Source: Cercis canadensis (taxonomy: Eukaryota; Streptophyta; Magnoliopsida; Fabales; Fabaceae). From it: a stretch of DNA of 64,000 nucleotides. The notes below the pieces were generated by a model. That model was not told the origin of the DNA. It was given only the letters and a program-made list of their open reading frames with translations, and ran no database searches. Within the stretch, counting starts at the first letter, position 1, and each line of letters opens with the position of its first letter. The stretch is from the NCBI GenBank assembly GCA_003255065.1, contig QAOA01004219.1, positions 358,726 to 422,725 of the forward strand, read 5' to 3'. The position numbers and the translations under genes are program-made. This document shows positions 38,401 through 49,094 of this stretch, one piece after another.

Positions 38401-39880
38401 TATATGAAAAAAAAAAATGTTTACATATATTATTACAAAATATGTATGACAGGGTGATAAGCAGGAGCCATTTGAACACTTTATTCCTAGAAGTCCCAAA
38501 CGTAGCATCTTACGTAAAACAAATATAAAATCTCACAAAAGTGCACACAGACAAATCTAGGCAGCTCTACTGTTGCAGTGCAACATGGAAGAAAACATTT
38601 ATTGGCCTAGCTGGTGTTATCCAATATTGTTTCCAAACTTTACTTCAAACCTGATCAATCACTATATTCATTTCAAGATATCATAGATACTCTTGTAAGA
38701 AAAACATATTGGAAATCTCAAGAATGCTCAATTTGGCCACAAAGTATATATATATGATAAGGTCAATATGACCCAAAGTTTCTGGACCACATGATCAAGC
38801 AAATTTGGATCATAGAATTGTCATTTCCAACAATAATGCAATATAGTGCTTAGTCATAACTAATAACAAACAAATGAAAAGATAACAACATCTAATTTTG
38901 CGGGCACTAAATTCAAACAAGTCACCCAAAGAAATGTTCTAGTTATCAGAGAGAAGCAATAGGAATAAAAAAGAAGTAAATATCAAAGTAATATTCAAAT
39001 TCACCGTAGTTGTTCGAGGCCGGAACTGGGAGTAGTCCCTTAACAAATCCAACGGTAGCCTTTTCTTAGATAATGGATACTTGTCAAGCTCTACGGTCCC
39101 AATGTGAAGAACTTTATCCGCTTGAAGCTCAACAGCATGTTTTCCTTCTGCTGATAGCTGTCTTAGAACACCTTCCACTAATATACAGGTTCCAGTAGGC
39201 ATAAGCTTGCTGGGGGGAGCTATGGAGGATTCAACAACAACCTAAAATTTTTCCAATACAAGAAGAAACATAAAAAATTAAAAGGACATTCACATTCTTA
39301 AAAGCCATCAGCTTGTAATTTAAGAAACAGAAGTAAGTAATTAAAATTCTCAATTTTATATTCTAAATTAAAAACGGGTTTTCATTCAAATCACAGCAAC
39401 CACAATTCCTACTACATAACCGCAATTTAAATTCCTGTATAACAGTAAAAGAGAGTGGTGATGGAAATGCACCTGAAGAGTCGCAACAGAAGAACCATCT
39501 GTGACCAGCAGATACACAGTGGAAGGGAGGGGAGGTAAGGGCTTAGGAACACCAGACTCAACCTTCTTGCGAGGAGCATTAACGCTTCCACCGAAAACTT
39601 CAATTAGGGTTCGGATAAAGGGTATTCGAGATTGAAGAACTTCGACGCAAGTCACATCCTTGGGCTTGTTTTCTTCAAACCTATCTTCAGTTAATTGGGG
39701 TGGAGGAGATGATTTCTTCACCTCCTTGGAAGACTTCACCCACCCTCCAATTACAAATCTCTGATTAACCAATTCCAAACCCCTATCGCCCCTTTCCAAT
39801 ATGGTTTTCAGAAGAACCCGATTCGAGAACTTGAAGGGGGTCGCTACTGGGGAATGAAAGGTGGCATCTTGGGAGGCCAT
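35413..39880 (-). CDS. SYNC2: Asparaginyl-tRNA synthetase-like protein with WHEP insert
   Basis: Eight exons, all in phase, give 617 residues: 39473-39880, 39005-39241, 37659-38243, 36631-36816, 36447-36511, 36212-36341, 36000-36058 and 35413-35596. Residues about 45-200 form the OB-fold anticodon-binding domain ([11 protein letters not shown] ... [15 protein letters not shown]). Class II motif 1 is at about 221-247 ([13 protein letters not shown] ... DVQVPTI). A WHEP-type helical hairpin is inserted at about 270-332 ([20 protein letters not shown] and on), an arrangement found in the second plant cytosolic AsnRS (Arabidopsis NS2/SYNC2). The catalytic fold follows, ending [11 protein letters not shown]. 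Two key residues are changed: motif 2 reads FQAD (383-386) where AsnRS has FRAE, and motif 3 reads [10 protein letters not shown] (584-593) where AsnRS has GFGLGFERLV. Normal aminoacylation is therefore doubtful. The reading frame and splice sites are intact, so it is probably expressed. Confidence 0.9.
38300..38417. repeat. 58-bp direct duplication around an N, in an intron
   Basis: 38300-38357 is repeated after the N at 38358. The corresponding intron of the second synthetase copy (about 53785-53840) has this sequence only once, so the duplication is likely an assembly artefact. Confidence 0.85.
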
Positions 39881-40919
39881 TTCTGTGGGTCAAGGTGAGG
39901 AGAGAGATCGAAGAGATTTGGTGGGTCGGTGCGGAAATGGAAAAAGATTGTGGCTTTGAATGGGAATTGAAGTGAAGGGTGAAGGGTGAGCATGGTGGTG
40001 ATATAATGGGGGAGATGATGGATGCTTTGCTTGAGAAGGGATTCTGAGGAAGAGGGAGATTGGGGATGAAGGAAAAGGATTGTTTCCGAGTTCTGGTTTG
40101 AGCAAGAGAGGGAAGAAGAGATAAGAAGAGAAGAGGGGTGCGTGTGGGTTTGGTATTCGTGAAGATTGGGTAATAGGGCGGGAGTTTCATATTGATATTT
40201 GCCTATTTGCCTTGCCTGCCGTTGTGGAAAACTGAGACTCAACCTGCCATTGTGGAAATGGAATTTCTGATACAGGAAATATTGCCAAATTTTTCATAAC
40301 TCATCATAACATTGTGATATAATAAAATGGTCACTGCATGCTAGTAATTTTTACATTCGTTTACATTACTTGAGTTGACAAAGTTAATACAGAAAAATTT
40401 TAAATGGGTCTAATTAAATTTAAATTGTGCTATATATTAGTGTAATTGAATATGAGTTTAACTAGTGAAACAAAAAAAAAAAAGAATATGAGTTTAACTA
40501 GTGTATAAATAATATTGTTCTATTATATATATGTATGTGTGTCAATATTAAGTTTTGAAAAATTAAAAATTTATTTAATTGTGAAAAAGAGAATGCTGAA
40601 ATAGTGAAGAGAAATTAATTAATAATGCTACAACATTTTTTATTAAAAATTTAAATATGTGTTATATTATATTAATAATAACAATAGATTGTGAGAGAAA
40701 ATTAGAATTCTTCTAATGATCAATTAGATATTTGACTCCTTTTTTTAAAATCTAAAACAAAATGCAAATAAGATGATGATATATATAGATTATATTTGGA
40801 AACAAACCGACATACTCATGGTACTTGTATTAGATGAAGTATATGACTTGACCATGTTTATATCTAATTATTTGATAGTACTTTTATCTAGAGAATCATT
40901 TCAATGGATTTTGATGGTG

Positions 40920-41720
40920 TTCTTATGTGGCAATTCAAATAGGGCAAAGGATCTTCATGATTCTTTTATCCAATTACAGGATTCAATAATGCAAAACAAC
41001 ATTAGGCAAGAGTAACAAGGTATGACTTTAAACAAAATGTAAGTAGTCGGTAACATCATAATATGGGATGCTGACATTTTTTGAGATGTGTTCAGTGTTT
41101 CCTAAGACGAATTACAAATTAAAAATAAAATTGATGTGTAGATTAAATGTTAGTTGTTATGCACTTGTCAACATCATTTTACACTTATTTCATAAGCAAT
41201 ATTTTCTCTAAAAAATGTAAAATAAAATAGATTAGGAAAACTAGGTGATCAAAGTAGCTTAAAAGATAAAATGATCCCAACACAAACAAAAATTGGTTTC
41301 TTCTTTTCATAAGAAAAATTTACATTTTTTTAATTACCTGAAGTTGAGAAATCCCATATGAATATGATAATAAGGCAAGGGATTGCTGCAATTCCCAAGA
41401 TCCTTTGTCTCCCTTGCAACTCCTAGAGATTATATTGTGAAACTTTTTGCTTCTAATCTTCTTCTCTTCTTCATTGAGCCTCCTCCTCTGACACAATTGA
41501 AGCTAAGACTTTGCTGTTTTTCTGAAAAGCATACAAATATTTCACCAATTCAAATAGGGCAAGGGATCTTCATGATTCTTTCATCCGATTACAGGATTCG
41601 GCAACGTAACAACAACATCAAGCAAGAGTAAAAAGGTATGACCATATAACACTAATATGGGATGCTGACATTTTTTGGAATGTGTTCAGTGTTCACTAAG
41701 ACTAATTACAAATTAAGAGG
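40920..41720. repeat. Local direct duplication flanking block C
   Basis: CAATTCAAATAGGGCAA, GGATCTTCATGATTCTTT and GGATGCTGACATTTTTTG occur in the same order at about 40929-41082 and again at 41548-41680. The two copies are about 620 bp apart with block C between them. No coding content recognised. Confidence 0.65.
41125..41470. repeat. Block C, copy 1
   Basis: Shares long stretches with 50603-50950, for example CACTTATTTCATAAGCAATA, CAAAGTAGCTTAAAAGATAA and GGCAAGGGATT.CTGCAATTC. In the second unit this block lies on the other side of the synthetase copy, so the two units were rearranged after or during duplication. Confidence 0.7.
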
Positions 41721-42161
41721 AATCATAACCAAAAGCATCACGAGCAACAACATTCCACTAAAAAAAAATCAATAAATACTGATTTGATTAGTTAAGTATG
41801 ATATGAAACTAATCTATGTGATCCTATATCACATCAGCTTCTTACAATGTCATCAATTCGATTCTTCATCACATCTTTCACTTTAAAAGTGAAAAGTGTT
41901 GCTAAATCCAAAATAGTGATGAATCAGTACTCATATGTTAACTTGTGATTTAATTCAAATTTAAATTCACAATACATGTCTCTAGTCCCTGTAATTTGCT
42001 TATTGACCATTGCATATATAATAATTAGCACCATGAAATTGAAGCTCATGAAAAACAATCCCACAAAACTAGTAAATAGTAGAGACATAGACTCAAACGA
42101 TCACGAATACATAATTTAGAGGGAAGAATGCAGAGAAGAGAAGAATGAGCACCACTATCCA

Positions 42162-42394
42162 CTAAGTCCTTGAATCCAAAGCCATAATGGTGCTGAGGTT
42201 CATTGGGTTCATGTACTTGGTGAAGTCAGTCAAGAATCGTTATACAATGAATCTGTTTGCTCTCTCACTGGGATGGAATGGATCCCAAAATGCAAATATA
42301 TCCCTGTTTGGGCACAAGTTAGAAGCTGGAGTGCAAAGCCCAATCCCATTATAAGCTCCTTGACCACAGCATGCTATTTTTGGTGTAACAAATC
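42162..42394 (-). pseudogene. Last-exon relic of a GDSL esterase/lipase gene
   Basis: After a preserved acceptor (AATAATGCAG|G) the minus strand reads [51 protein letters not shown], then a stop, then RFLTDFTKYMNPMNLSTIM and ALDSRT with a final TAG at 42162. FWDPFHPSE carries the catalytic Asp and His of plant GDSL lipases, and ALDSRT is a typical C terminus of the LTL1-like branch. An in-frame TAA sits at the usual Gln codon after RFIV. No earlier exons were recognised, so this is a fragment. It is absent from the second unit. Confidence 0.85.
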
Positions 42395-43012
42395 CTGCAT
42401 TATTAAGTTTAAAAAAGAAAAGAAAAAATTAGCCACAAGAGTAATAAATATTAATTGTAAGCGGTCCCACACAGTAATAAATATTATTAAGTTTAAAAAA
42501 GAAAAAATGCAAACATTAATTGTAAGCCCAATGCCCTTAGCAGCAAGGGTAGAAAACTGCATTTACTACACAGTTCCAGCTGGCCCAATTAAATCCAATT
42601 TCTCCCCAAGTTTTGTGAGGGTCCCAACATCTTAAATATGTATTGTGCCTCGGCTCATGCATCACTCATCACTGGGACACACCTTTATTTTTGATTGTAT
42701 CAATTACTCAATATTATATATTATCTACTTCAGAAAACCCAAGGCACATTTTTTGTGACATAAAATACTGCTCTGTTCTATTTTTTTCTTTGGGATGACA
42801 TATATATTCTGATTAATTGAATATAAAGACCAATAATTTTGTGTTATGCTATTACTATTACTAGTAGGGGTTAGTAATGATATGTAAACATGTGGTTTTG
42901 TTGTATAAATGATATTTAACAATTTTGCCCAAATTAACAATAACATATTAGTGTAACAAGTCATCAAGTATTACCTGACAACAGAGACAACAGGGACCTA
43001 GCTTGTAGTCAA

Positions 43013-46000
43013 TCACATTCGGTCTCCGTTTACATTTATGTATGGGATGTGAGCAATTTTGGGCCAATCTGCTCCTGTTTCTCTCTGGCATCTTTCTTTT
43101 AACACAGGGTTTGAATACGGGATTTCTAGGCTCTGTAAATTGGTGAGGTGACCCATTCCTTTAGGCAGTGACTCCAAATTCCAGCAATTATTTATTGTCA
43201 TATGTCGAAGTGATGAGATGTTACAGATCCACTCTGGTAATTCCCTCATATACCTACTACCGCATACTTGGATTTGTTGGAGAGAACGGAGGCAGTGAAG
43301 GGGTTGTCCTTGTGTTGTAACCTCCTCAATCTTATAAGCCTCATACATATCATCGTTGTTGGTTACAAAGTCAATGGTCAATTTCTGAAGTGCAGCAGGA
43401 AGATGGTGCATACTTCGAAACAGAGGCGCTTGAAATGGAATACGAAGACGCTCTAGAGAAATGAGATTTTGCATCCACTCTTCTGGTAACTCTTTTATGC
43501 CAATGAGGTCCACATTCTGAATCTCCAAATGCTTGAGTTTGGAAAGAGGAGTGAAGGAACAAGAGTGAAGCGAGTCATTAGTAACTAGAGATGGCTTTGG
43601 ATTAGCCTCTTGTGTTAGTGTCGCTTTATTCATCTTCAGAGTGTCTATCAACGGCTTCACGCTACATTTCCACAATTCCAACTTCTCAACGAGATGAGGA
43701 AACGTAGGCATGCAAGTCAATTGGCTACAATATCGGATTGATAAAGAAGAAAGACGAGGGAATGGAGGCAGGACAATAAGTTCGTTTTGCCCGCAGTAAT
43801 TGAGATGAAGTGTCTCCAAAGATGGGAAGAAGGATGTTGAAATAGGCGTGGGCAATGATGATGATGAAAAACAAGAAATATATTCACACCATACATCATC
43901 ACGCATATGAGAAATGTCAAGATGTTTGAGGAAGGGGAGTTGGTCCAACCTTGGAAGATGTGGGTAGTCATAAAGGGAAATGCTAACAATATTTGTAAGT
44001 GAACAAATCCAACTTGGATATCTCACACCTCGATAATTCCGCATGATTAATTCTTTTAGATTTTCAGGAGGATGAAGGTTTTCCAATAAGACCAAGCTGT
44101 CGTCATTTTTGTTATCTTCAAAACCCCAATCTAATTCCAAGGACCGGAGGTTTTTTTTCTCTTTCAAATTGACATCCTTTGACTCCAACCCAACATCTTT
44201 TATCAATCCAAGATTCTTAATACACAACTTGCCTCTCAGATGATTCAATTCTTTCAATTCATTCAATTTGGCAAACTTTGGATCCTTCCCCACCACGAAT
44301 TCCTCTAACATTTGCAGTGATTTCAATTTTCCCAACCCAGCTGGCATCCCATGTCTAAAAGTTGTATAACTGCTAGGAACAAAGTGTCTCAAAGAGATTA
44401 GTTTTGTGATACCTACAAAAAATTTAAGCTCCTTGCATCCTTTCAGTTTGAGTGTTTGCAATTGCACCAGATTGCTTATGTTTTCAGGCAATCTAGTTAA
44501 TTCCCTACAATCTGAGAGTTCAAGATACCTCAAATGCTTTAGTCTACCAATTGATCTTGGCAACTCTCTAATGTGGAGTCCGCATAAATTTACAGCACGC
44601 AGGCTTTTGAACTTCCAAATAATAGACAGTTCCTTCATCTGTGAATAATAGTTGAACATTCTCCATTTTGATGGCCAAAGAATAGTGCGCACCCTATTTG
44701 CATCCAACAAATCTGATGGAATGCTTACGCCTTTATCAAGCCACAAGTGAGTGGGTGTTCCAACAATTCTTTTCCCCTCACTATGCAAGTAACAATCTGT
44801 TCCAGCCACATCCATTGCAAGATCACGCATTAGATCATGCATCTTGAAATATTTAATATCACCATATTCATCCATCTCAACATCCTGAAAGAATGATCTC
44901 ATCAACAAAATCTTAACATAATCATTACCCACATCTTCCATACATTTCATTCCAGTTGAGCACTCAATGTAGCCTTGTGCCATCCATAACTGAACCAGCT
45001 TATCCTTTTCAAGTATTGAATCTTTTGGATATAAACAACAGTAAGCAAAACATTGCCTTAACTCTATTGGCAGGTGTTTGTAACTTAGTTTTAAGACTGC
45101 CATAACTCTCTTTGTGTCCTCACTCAACCTCCATATATCACCATCTAAGATATTCAACCATTCATTTTCTTCATTTTTAGTTCTTAATAGACTACCAATT
45201 GCTCTAATTGCAAGTGGAACTCCTTCACACTTCTCTACAATTTTCTCCCCAATTGATAGGAGGATTGGGTCAATCGTTTTAGCATCTTCTCCAAATGCCA
45301 ACTTCTTAAATAAAGTCAAGGATTGTTTTTTGCTCAAACCTCCTAAAAGATATAGCGTACTTACACTCATTATTTTAGCTGTCTCTTCTAAACGAGTAGT
45401 CACCAAAATCTTACTTCCTGGTGCACCACACATCAAATAACTTCTCAAATGATTCCATTTTTCATAACTCTTGTTCCACACATCATCCAAGACAAGCAAA
45501 TACCTTTGGCCACTTAAACTCTGTCGAAGCTCTTTTTGTAGTTGGTCTAATTCTAAGTCACCAACTGGATGATTATTGAGTGATTTTAAGATTTTCTTCA
45601 AAACAGTTTCAACTTCAAAATCTTCAGAAATGCACACCCACATGTGCTTCGAAAAGAATTTCTGCACTTCAGCATCATTGTACACCGATTGCGCAAGAGC
45701 TGTCTTGCCCAGACCCCCAACACCGACAACAGAAATCAAGGAAACATTGTGATTGCTATTTGTTTGCAACAACAAGTTTGTAACATCCTTTTTGCTTTCT
45801 TCCCTTCCAATAATCTCTGATTCTTCCACAAAAGAACTTGTTTTCCTCCATTCACTCACATTTTCCTCAAAAACTCTGTCTCCTTGACGAAAATTCAACT
45901 TAAACATATCATTTGCAACATCATTGAATTTCTTCTGAATTGCCTCTATCTTACGGGCCATGTTACTGCGAAAAACAATTGGATTTGAGCCTGAAAAGAA

Positions 46001-46318
46001 GTTACGTACCTTTCTCACTATTTTTCCATGACCATCCACTTTCTCTCTTAAATCTTCAATCACAAAGTCGTCAAACAAGTCATCTGCATCATGAAGAACC
46101 TTCTTGAGCCTGCTTATCCAGTATTTGACAGCATGACTCTGGTCTTGTTCTTGTTTCTCCTCAGCATCCAAAAGCCTGGCCTTGATAGATTCAACTGTTT
46201 CCTGAAGCTTTGCAAGCTCATCCCTGACCCCATAAATCCGTCCAAACTCAGCAAAGGCGGATGATGCTAACCTGTTGATAAGGCTTACAGTAACCCCATA
46301 AGGGATTTGTTCAGCCAT
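43013..46318 (-). CDS. CC-NB-LRR disease resistance protein, intact copy
   Basis: One uninterrupted exon of 1101 codons from ATG at 46318 to TGA/TAG at 43013. Residues 1-150 are an Rx-N type coiled coil with the EDVID-like element HDADDLFDDF (76-85). The NB-ARC follows with P-loop GVGGLGKT (199-206), RNBS-A FSKHMWVCISEDFE, kinase 2 LLVLDDVW (about 274-281), RNBS-B GSKILVTTR, GLPL variant GVPLAI (366-371), [16 protein letters not shown] (about 423-433) and MHD at 493-495. From about 570 to the end are LRRs ([43 protein letters not shown] ...). All switch motifs are present, so it should bind and exchange nucleotide and act as an intracellular immune receptor in the RGA/RPP13-like group. The single-exon form is common in this group. 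A second copy with two nonsense codons lies 12 kb away. Confidence 0.95.
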   Translation of the reverse strand: MAEQIPYGVTVSLINRLASSAFAEFGRIYGVRDELAKLQETVESIKARLLDAEEKQEQDQSHAVKYWISRLKKVLHDADDLFDDFVIEDLREKVDGHGKIVRKVRNFFSGSNPIVFRSNMARKIEAIQKKFNDVANDMFKLNFRQGDRVFEENVSEWRKTSSFVEESEIIGREESKKDVTNLLLQTNSNHNVSLISVVGVGGLGKTALAQSVYNDAEVQKFFSKHMWVCISEDFEVETVLKKILKSLNNHPVGDLELDQLQKELRQSLSGQRYLLVLDDVWNKSYEKWNHLRSYLMCGAPGSKILVTTRLEETAKIMSVSTLYLLGGLSKKQSLTLFKKLAFGEDAKTIDPILLSIGEKIVEKCEGVPLAIRAIGSLLRTKNEENEWLNILDGDIWRLSEDTKRVMAVLKLSYKHLPIELRQCFAYCCLYPKDSILEKDKLVQLWMAQGYIECSTGMKCMEDVGNDYVKILLMRSFFQDVEMDEYGDIKYFKMHDLMRDLAMDVAGTDCYLHSEGKRIVGTPTHLWLDKGVSIPSDLLDANRVRTILWPSKWRMFNYYSQMKELSIIWKFKSLRAVNLCGLHIRELPRSIGRLKHLRYLELSDCRELTRLPENISNLVQLQTLKLKGCKELKFFVGITKLISLRHFVPSSYTTFRHGMPAGLGKLKSLQMLEEFVVGKDPKFAKLNELKELNHLRGKLCIKNLGLIKDVGLESKDVNLKEKKNLRSLELDWGFEDNKNDDSLVLLENLHPPENLKELIMRNYRGVRYPSWICSLTNIVSISLYDYPHLPRLDQLPFLKHLDISHMRDDVWCEYISCFSSSSLPTPISTSFFPSLETLHLNYCGQNELIVLPPFPRLSSLSIRYCSQLTCMPTFPHLVEKLELWKCSVKPLIDTLKMNKATLTQEANPKPSLVTNDSLHSCSFTPLSKLKHLEIQNVDLIGIKELPEEWMQNLISLERLRIPFQAPLFRSMHHLPAALQKLTIDFVTNNDDMYEAYKIEEVTTQGQPLHCLRSLQQIQVCGSRYMRELPEWICNISSLRHMTINNCWNLESLPKGMGHLTNLQSLEIPYSNPVLKERCQRETGADWPKIAHIPYINVNGDRM

Positions 46319-46620
46319 CTCTCAAGTGGTGAGAAATAGAAGAAGGGAAATGAAAGAGAGGATAACACAGAAATCAAATACGAAGAGCTGCTGGCTTTGA
46401 GATGGGAAACGAAACGAAACTCTCTTGCAAAAGTGGAGTATTTATGTACTAAACAAAAGGGCAGACATATAATATATTTTATTATCAGAAAAGGCAAAGA
46501 ATTAATCAAGACACAAATCGCAGATATAGTAATACTGTTATGGATTAATCATATTTAATAAGTTTCTTGACGAGGGTACTTGAAATATTTGGAGTTAATT
46601 CCAAACAGATTTTAACTTTA

Positions 46621-47211
46621 GCGAAATACTTGTCAATCCTGTATTTTAAAGTAAATTTAAGTAAGCCTCAAAAGTTAGTTGGTCTATTCATGAAAAGTTT
46701 GTCAGAAAAGTAATATTGGCAAAAATGTGGATCAGATAATAAGAGATGCAATTTCAAGTGCCAAGCTTTCTTGTTTTCACCTGTAATTTTTTCAAATATC
46801 TGATTGTAGCTCTGTCAGAAATCAGACCTATGCAAAGATATGAACCATCAAAACTAACTACTATACACCTATTTTCATTTCAGCTTTAATTTTCTATCTA
46901 GGAGCTGAAAAGTAGCAGTCTAGAAAATCAACCTTGAGATTTAAGAGAAACCAGGTTTTGTCTAAGCCACTTTATCAAATCCAACAGATTACAGTTTCAA
47001 ACCTGGTTTGACATGCATAAGCAACATAATGCAGAAATTAGAATTGTACTATGTAAGCTACCACCAATAACTAAGCAAAGAGAAAGAATCATTGAATACC
47101 TGAATAAGTGGAGGACAAACTTTTGGGATTGGAGAGAAATTTTGGCAATGATATTTTATTTTGTTGTCTCTAAGCTCCTTTTTTTCACCTGCAACATTCA
47201 TGTAGTAAATT
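46621..47211. repeat. Block A, copy 1 (truncated), with small conserved frame
   Basis: Begins GCGAAATACTTGTCAATCCT and matches 49095 and 61662 onward at high identity. It carries a plus-strand frame at 47013-47213 starting MHKQHNAEIRIVLCKLPPIT, which is also open in the other two copies. The copy diverges after about 47211. Confidence 0.8.
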
Positions 47212-47382
47212 AAAAAGTGCTAAAGACAATAAATTTCCAACAAATTTTTATATAATTAAACTTTAACTTTAGCTAAATTTTAAATTAGTTCTATTTATCT
47301 AATAATAATAATAATAAAAAAAAAGAAGATATTCCTCCCAAGTCCCCGAGATTATCTTTATCTCCCCTCCCCCCCCCCCCCC

Positions 47383-47771
47383 NNNNNNNNNNNNNNNNNN
47401 NNNNNNNNNNNNNNNNNNNNNNNNNNNNNNNNNNNNNNNNNNNNNNNNNNNNNNNNNNNNNNNNNNNNNNNNNNNNNNNNNNNNNNNNNNNNNNNNNNNN
47501 NNNNNNNNNNNNNNNNNNNNNNNNNNNNNNNNNNNNNNNNNNNNNNNNNNNNNNNNNNNNNNNNNNNNNNNNNNNNNNNNNNNNNNNNNNNNNNNNNNNN
47601 NNNNNNNNNNNNNNNNNNNNNNNNNNNNNNNNNNNNNNNNNNNNNNNNNNNNNNNNNNNNNNNNNNNNNNNNNNNNNNNNNNNNNNNNNNNNNNNNNNNN
47701 NNNNNNNNNNNNNNNNNNNNNNNNNNNNNNNNNNNNNNNNNNNNNNNNNNNNNNNNNNNNNNNNNNNNNNN
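47383..47771. other. Assembly gap, 389 Ns
   Basis: Flanked by a C-run on the left and a TA run on the right, both typical places for sequence assembly to stop. True size unknown. Confidence 0.95.
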
Positions 47772-47802
47772 TATATATATATATATATATATATATATAA
47801 GT

Positions 47803-49094
47803 TAACAACTTTCCTTGAAAAAGATGCATAAATAATCTAAGCTTAATAATAATTTTTTGATATCATTATCGTTGAAAATTTGACAACTGACAGCCCACGA
47901 ACCTGAGTTTGTCATCTACTTTCTTGTAAAAACAAGTTATATTGTTATTCTTTGATAGGAGGGTTGGATGATGATTTTAAAAGACAACTCAATTATTGAA
48001 TAGGAAATTTATAATATTTATAAGTCTTTATATATATAAGATAGAATGTTTTCTTTTGGCTAATGGCTAAACATACAACATGATGTTAGCATCATGAAAT
48101 CGTTTTATAATATTAATAGCTTACCATAACAGCATAACTAGAATTTAAATCATTGAATTAGATATAATTAAGTGCTAAATTAGAACAAACCCAATAAAGT
48201 GTTTAAACATTTTGAATTAGAAATTGAAGTGTAAAATCAACCTAAATATTATGTCTTTTTTTAAACTGGTAGTGGATCAATCTTATATACATCCAATTAA
48301 TAAGTACATTCCACTATTCTAGTAGTTGTACAATTGAAAAGTCTTCTCCTCTTGGAGTTAATGATATATTAATTGGAGCATAAATAATTAAGAAAGATAC
48401 ATATAATGGAAATGTGATTCCCAACAGTGCTCCTTTTATGTTTGTCTTTTTCCAATTTTCACCCGGCAATATTTAAGCTATGAATTTTCCCACTCAAACA
48501 ATTATAAATTTCACCTTAGAAACCAGAAAAAGAACAGAAAGTAACTACAAGAGTTATAATTTATAAAAGCCTAGATTCAAAATTTCACCTGTCAATATTT
48601 GATTTCAGTTTTCCTAGTTGAACAAATTATAAATTTTCTTTCTCGTCAAAGACATACAGATCAAATTATAGAGTACACTAAATATTTACATCATAAGAAT
48701 AGAAACTCAAGATATGATTGATCAGCTTCATTATATAAGAGAAATGAGCAAGATCCATGATCTTTAAATGTGCCAAGATAACAAAGCTTCAAGAAAGTAG
48801 ATGCACTTGAAAATCCGTAGAGAGAATGAGACAAATGGATGACTCTTGTGACTTTAATCATCATTAACGATTAAACTTTGAATTGTAAAATTAGTGGAAA
48901 CTTGCATATCCTCCATCACTTGGTAATGATTTTTCTGATTCTCCATTCTTTTACAGGAATAACTGAATGTTAGTGCTTATAATCCAGAGCGGTAGAATTT
49001 GGCCTAAAAAAAATTGCTGCATTATCATCAACTTCTGTCTTCTTTTTTGGTGGGCTTCATTGTCAGTTTATGGCTTTAATCATATTCTTAAATT
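47803..49094. repeat. Block B, copy 1
   Basis: Matches 59371-61661 in order and orientation (for example CTTTCCTTGAAAAAGATGCA, ATTAATTGGAGCATAAATAA, CTTGCATATCCTCCATCACT), apart from an 864-bp insertion and an 80-bp substitution in the other copy. Leads directly into block A copy 2. No domain-bearing frame. Confidence 0.8.

Larger units (their letters stand above)
39881..43012. other. Intergenic between the synthetase-like gene and NLR copy 1
   Basis: 39881-40250 is the 5' leader and promoter side of the synthetase-like gene. Its short overlapping frames look like shadows. Then comes AT-rich sequence, a local duplication at 40920-41720, block C at 41125-41470 (also found at 50603-50950) and a GDSL lipase relic at 42162-42394. 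The last 190 bp before the NLR stop are also present next to NLR copy 2. Confidence 0.5.

Noticed and set aside
39844-40242. Overlapping minus-strand frames upstream of the synthetase-like start
   Set aside because: Pro/Ser/His-rich frames in several registers at once, with no domain; they look like the C/T-rich 5' leader.
47299-47829. 176-codon frame through the gap
   Set aside because: Made of Ns, a TA repeat and a C-run; not a gene.
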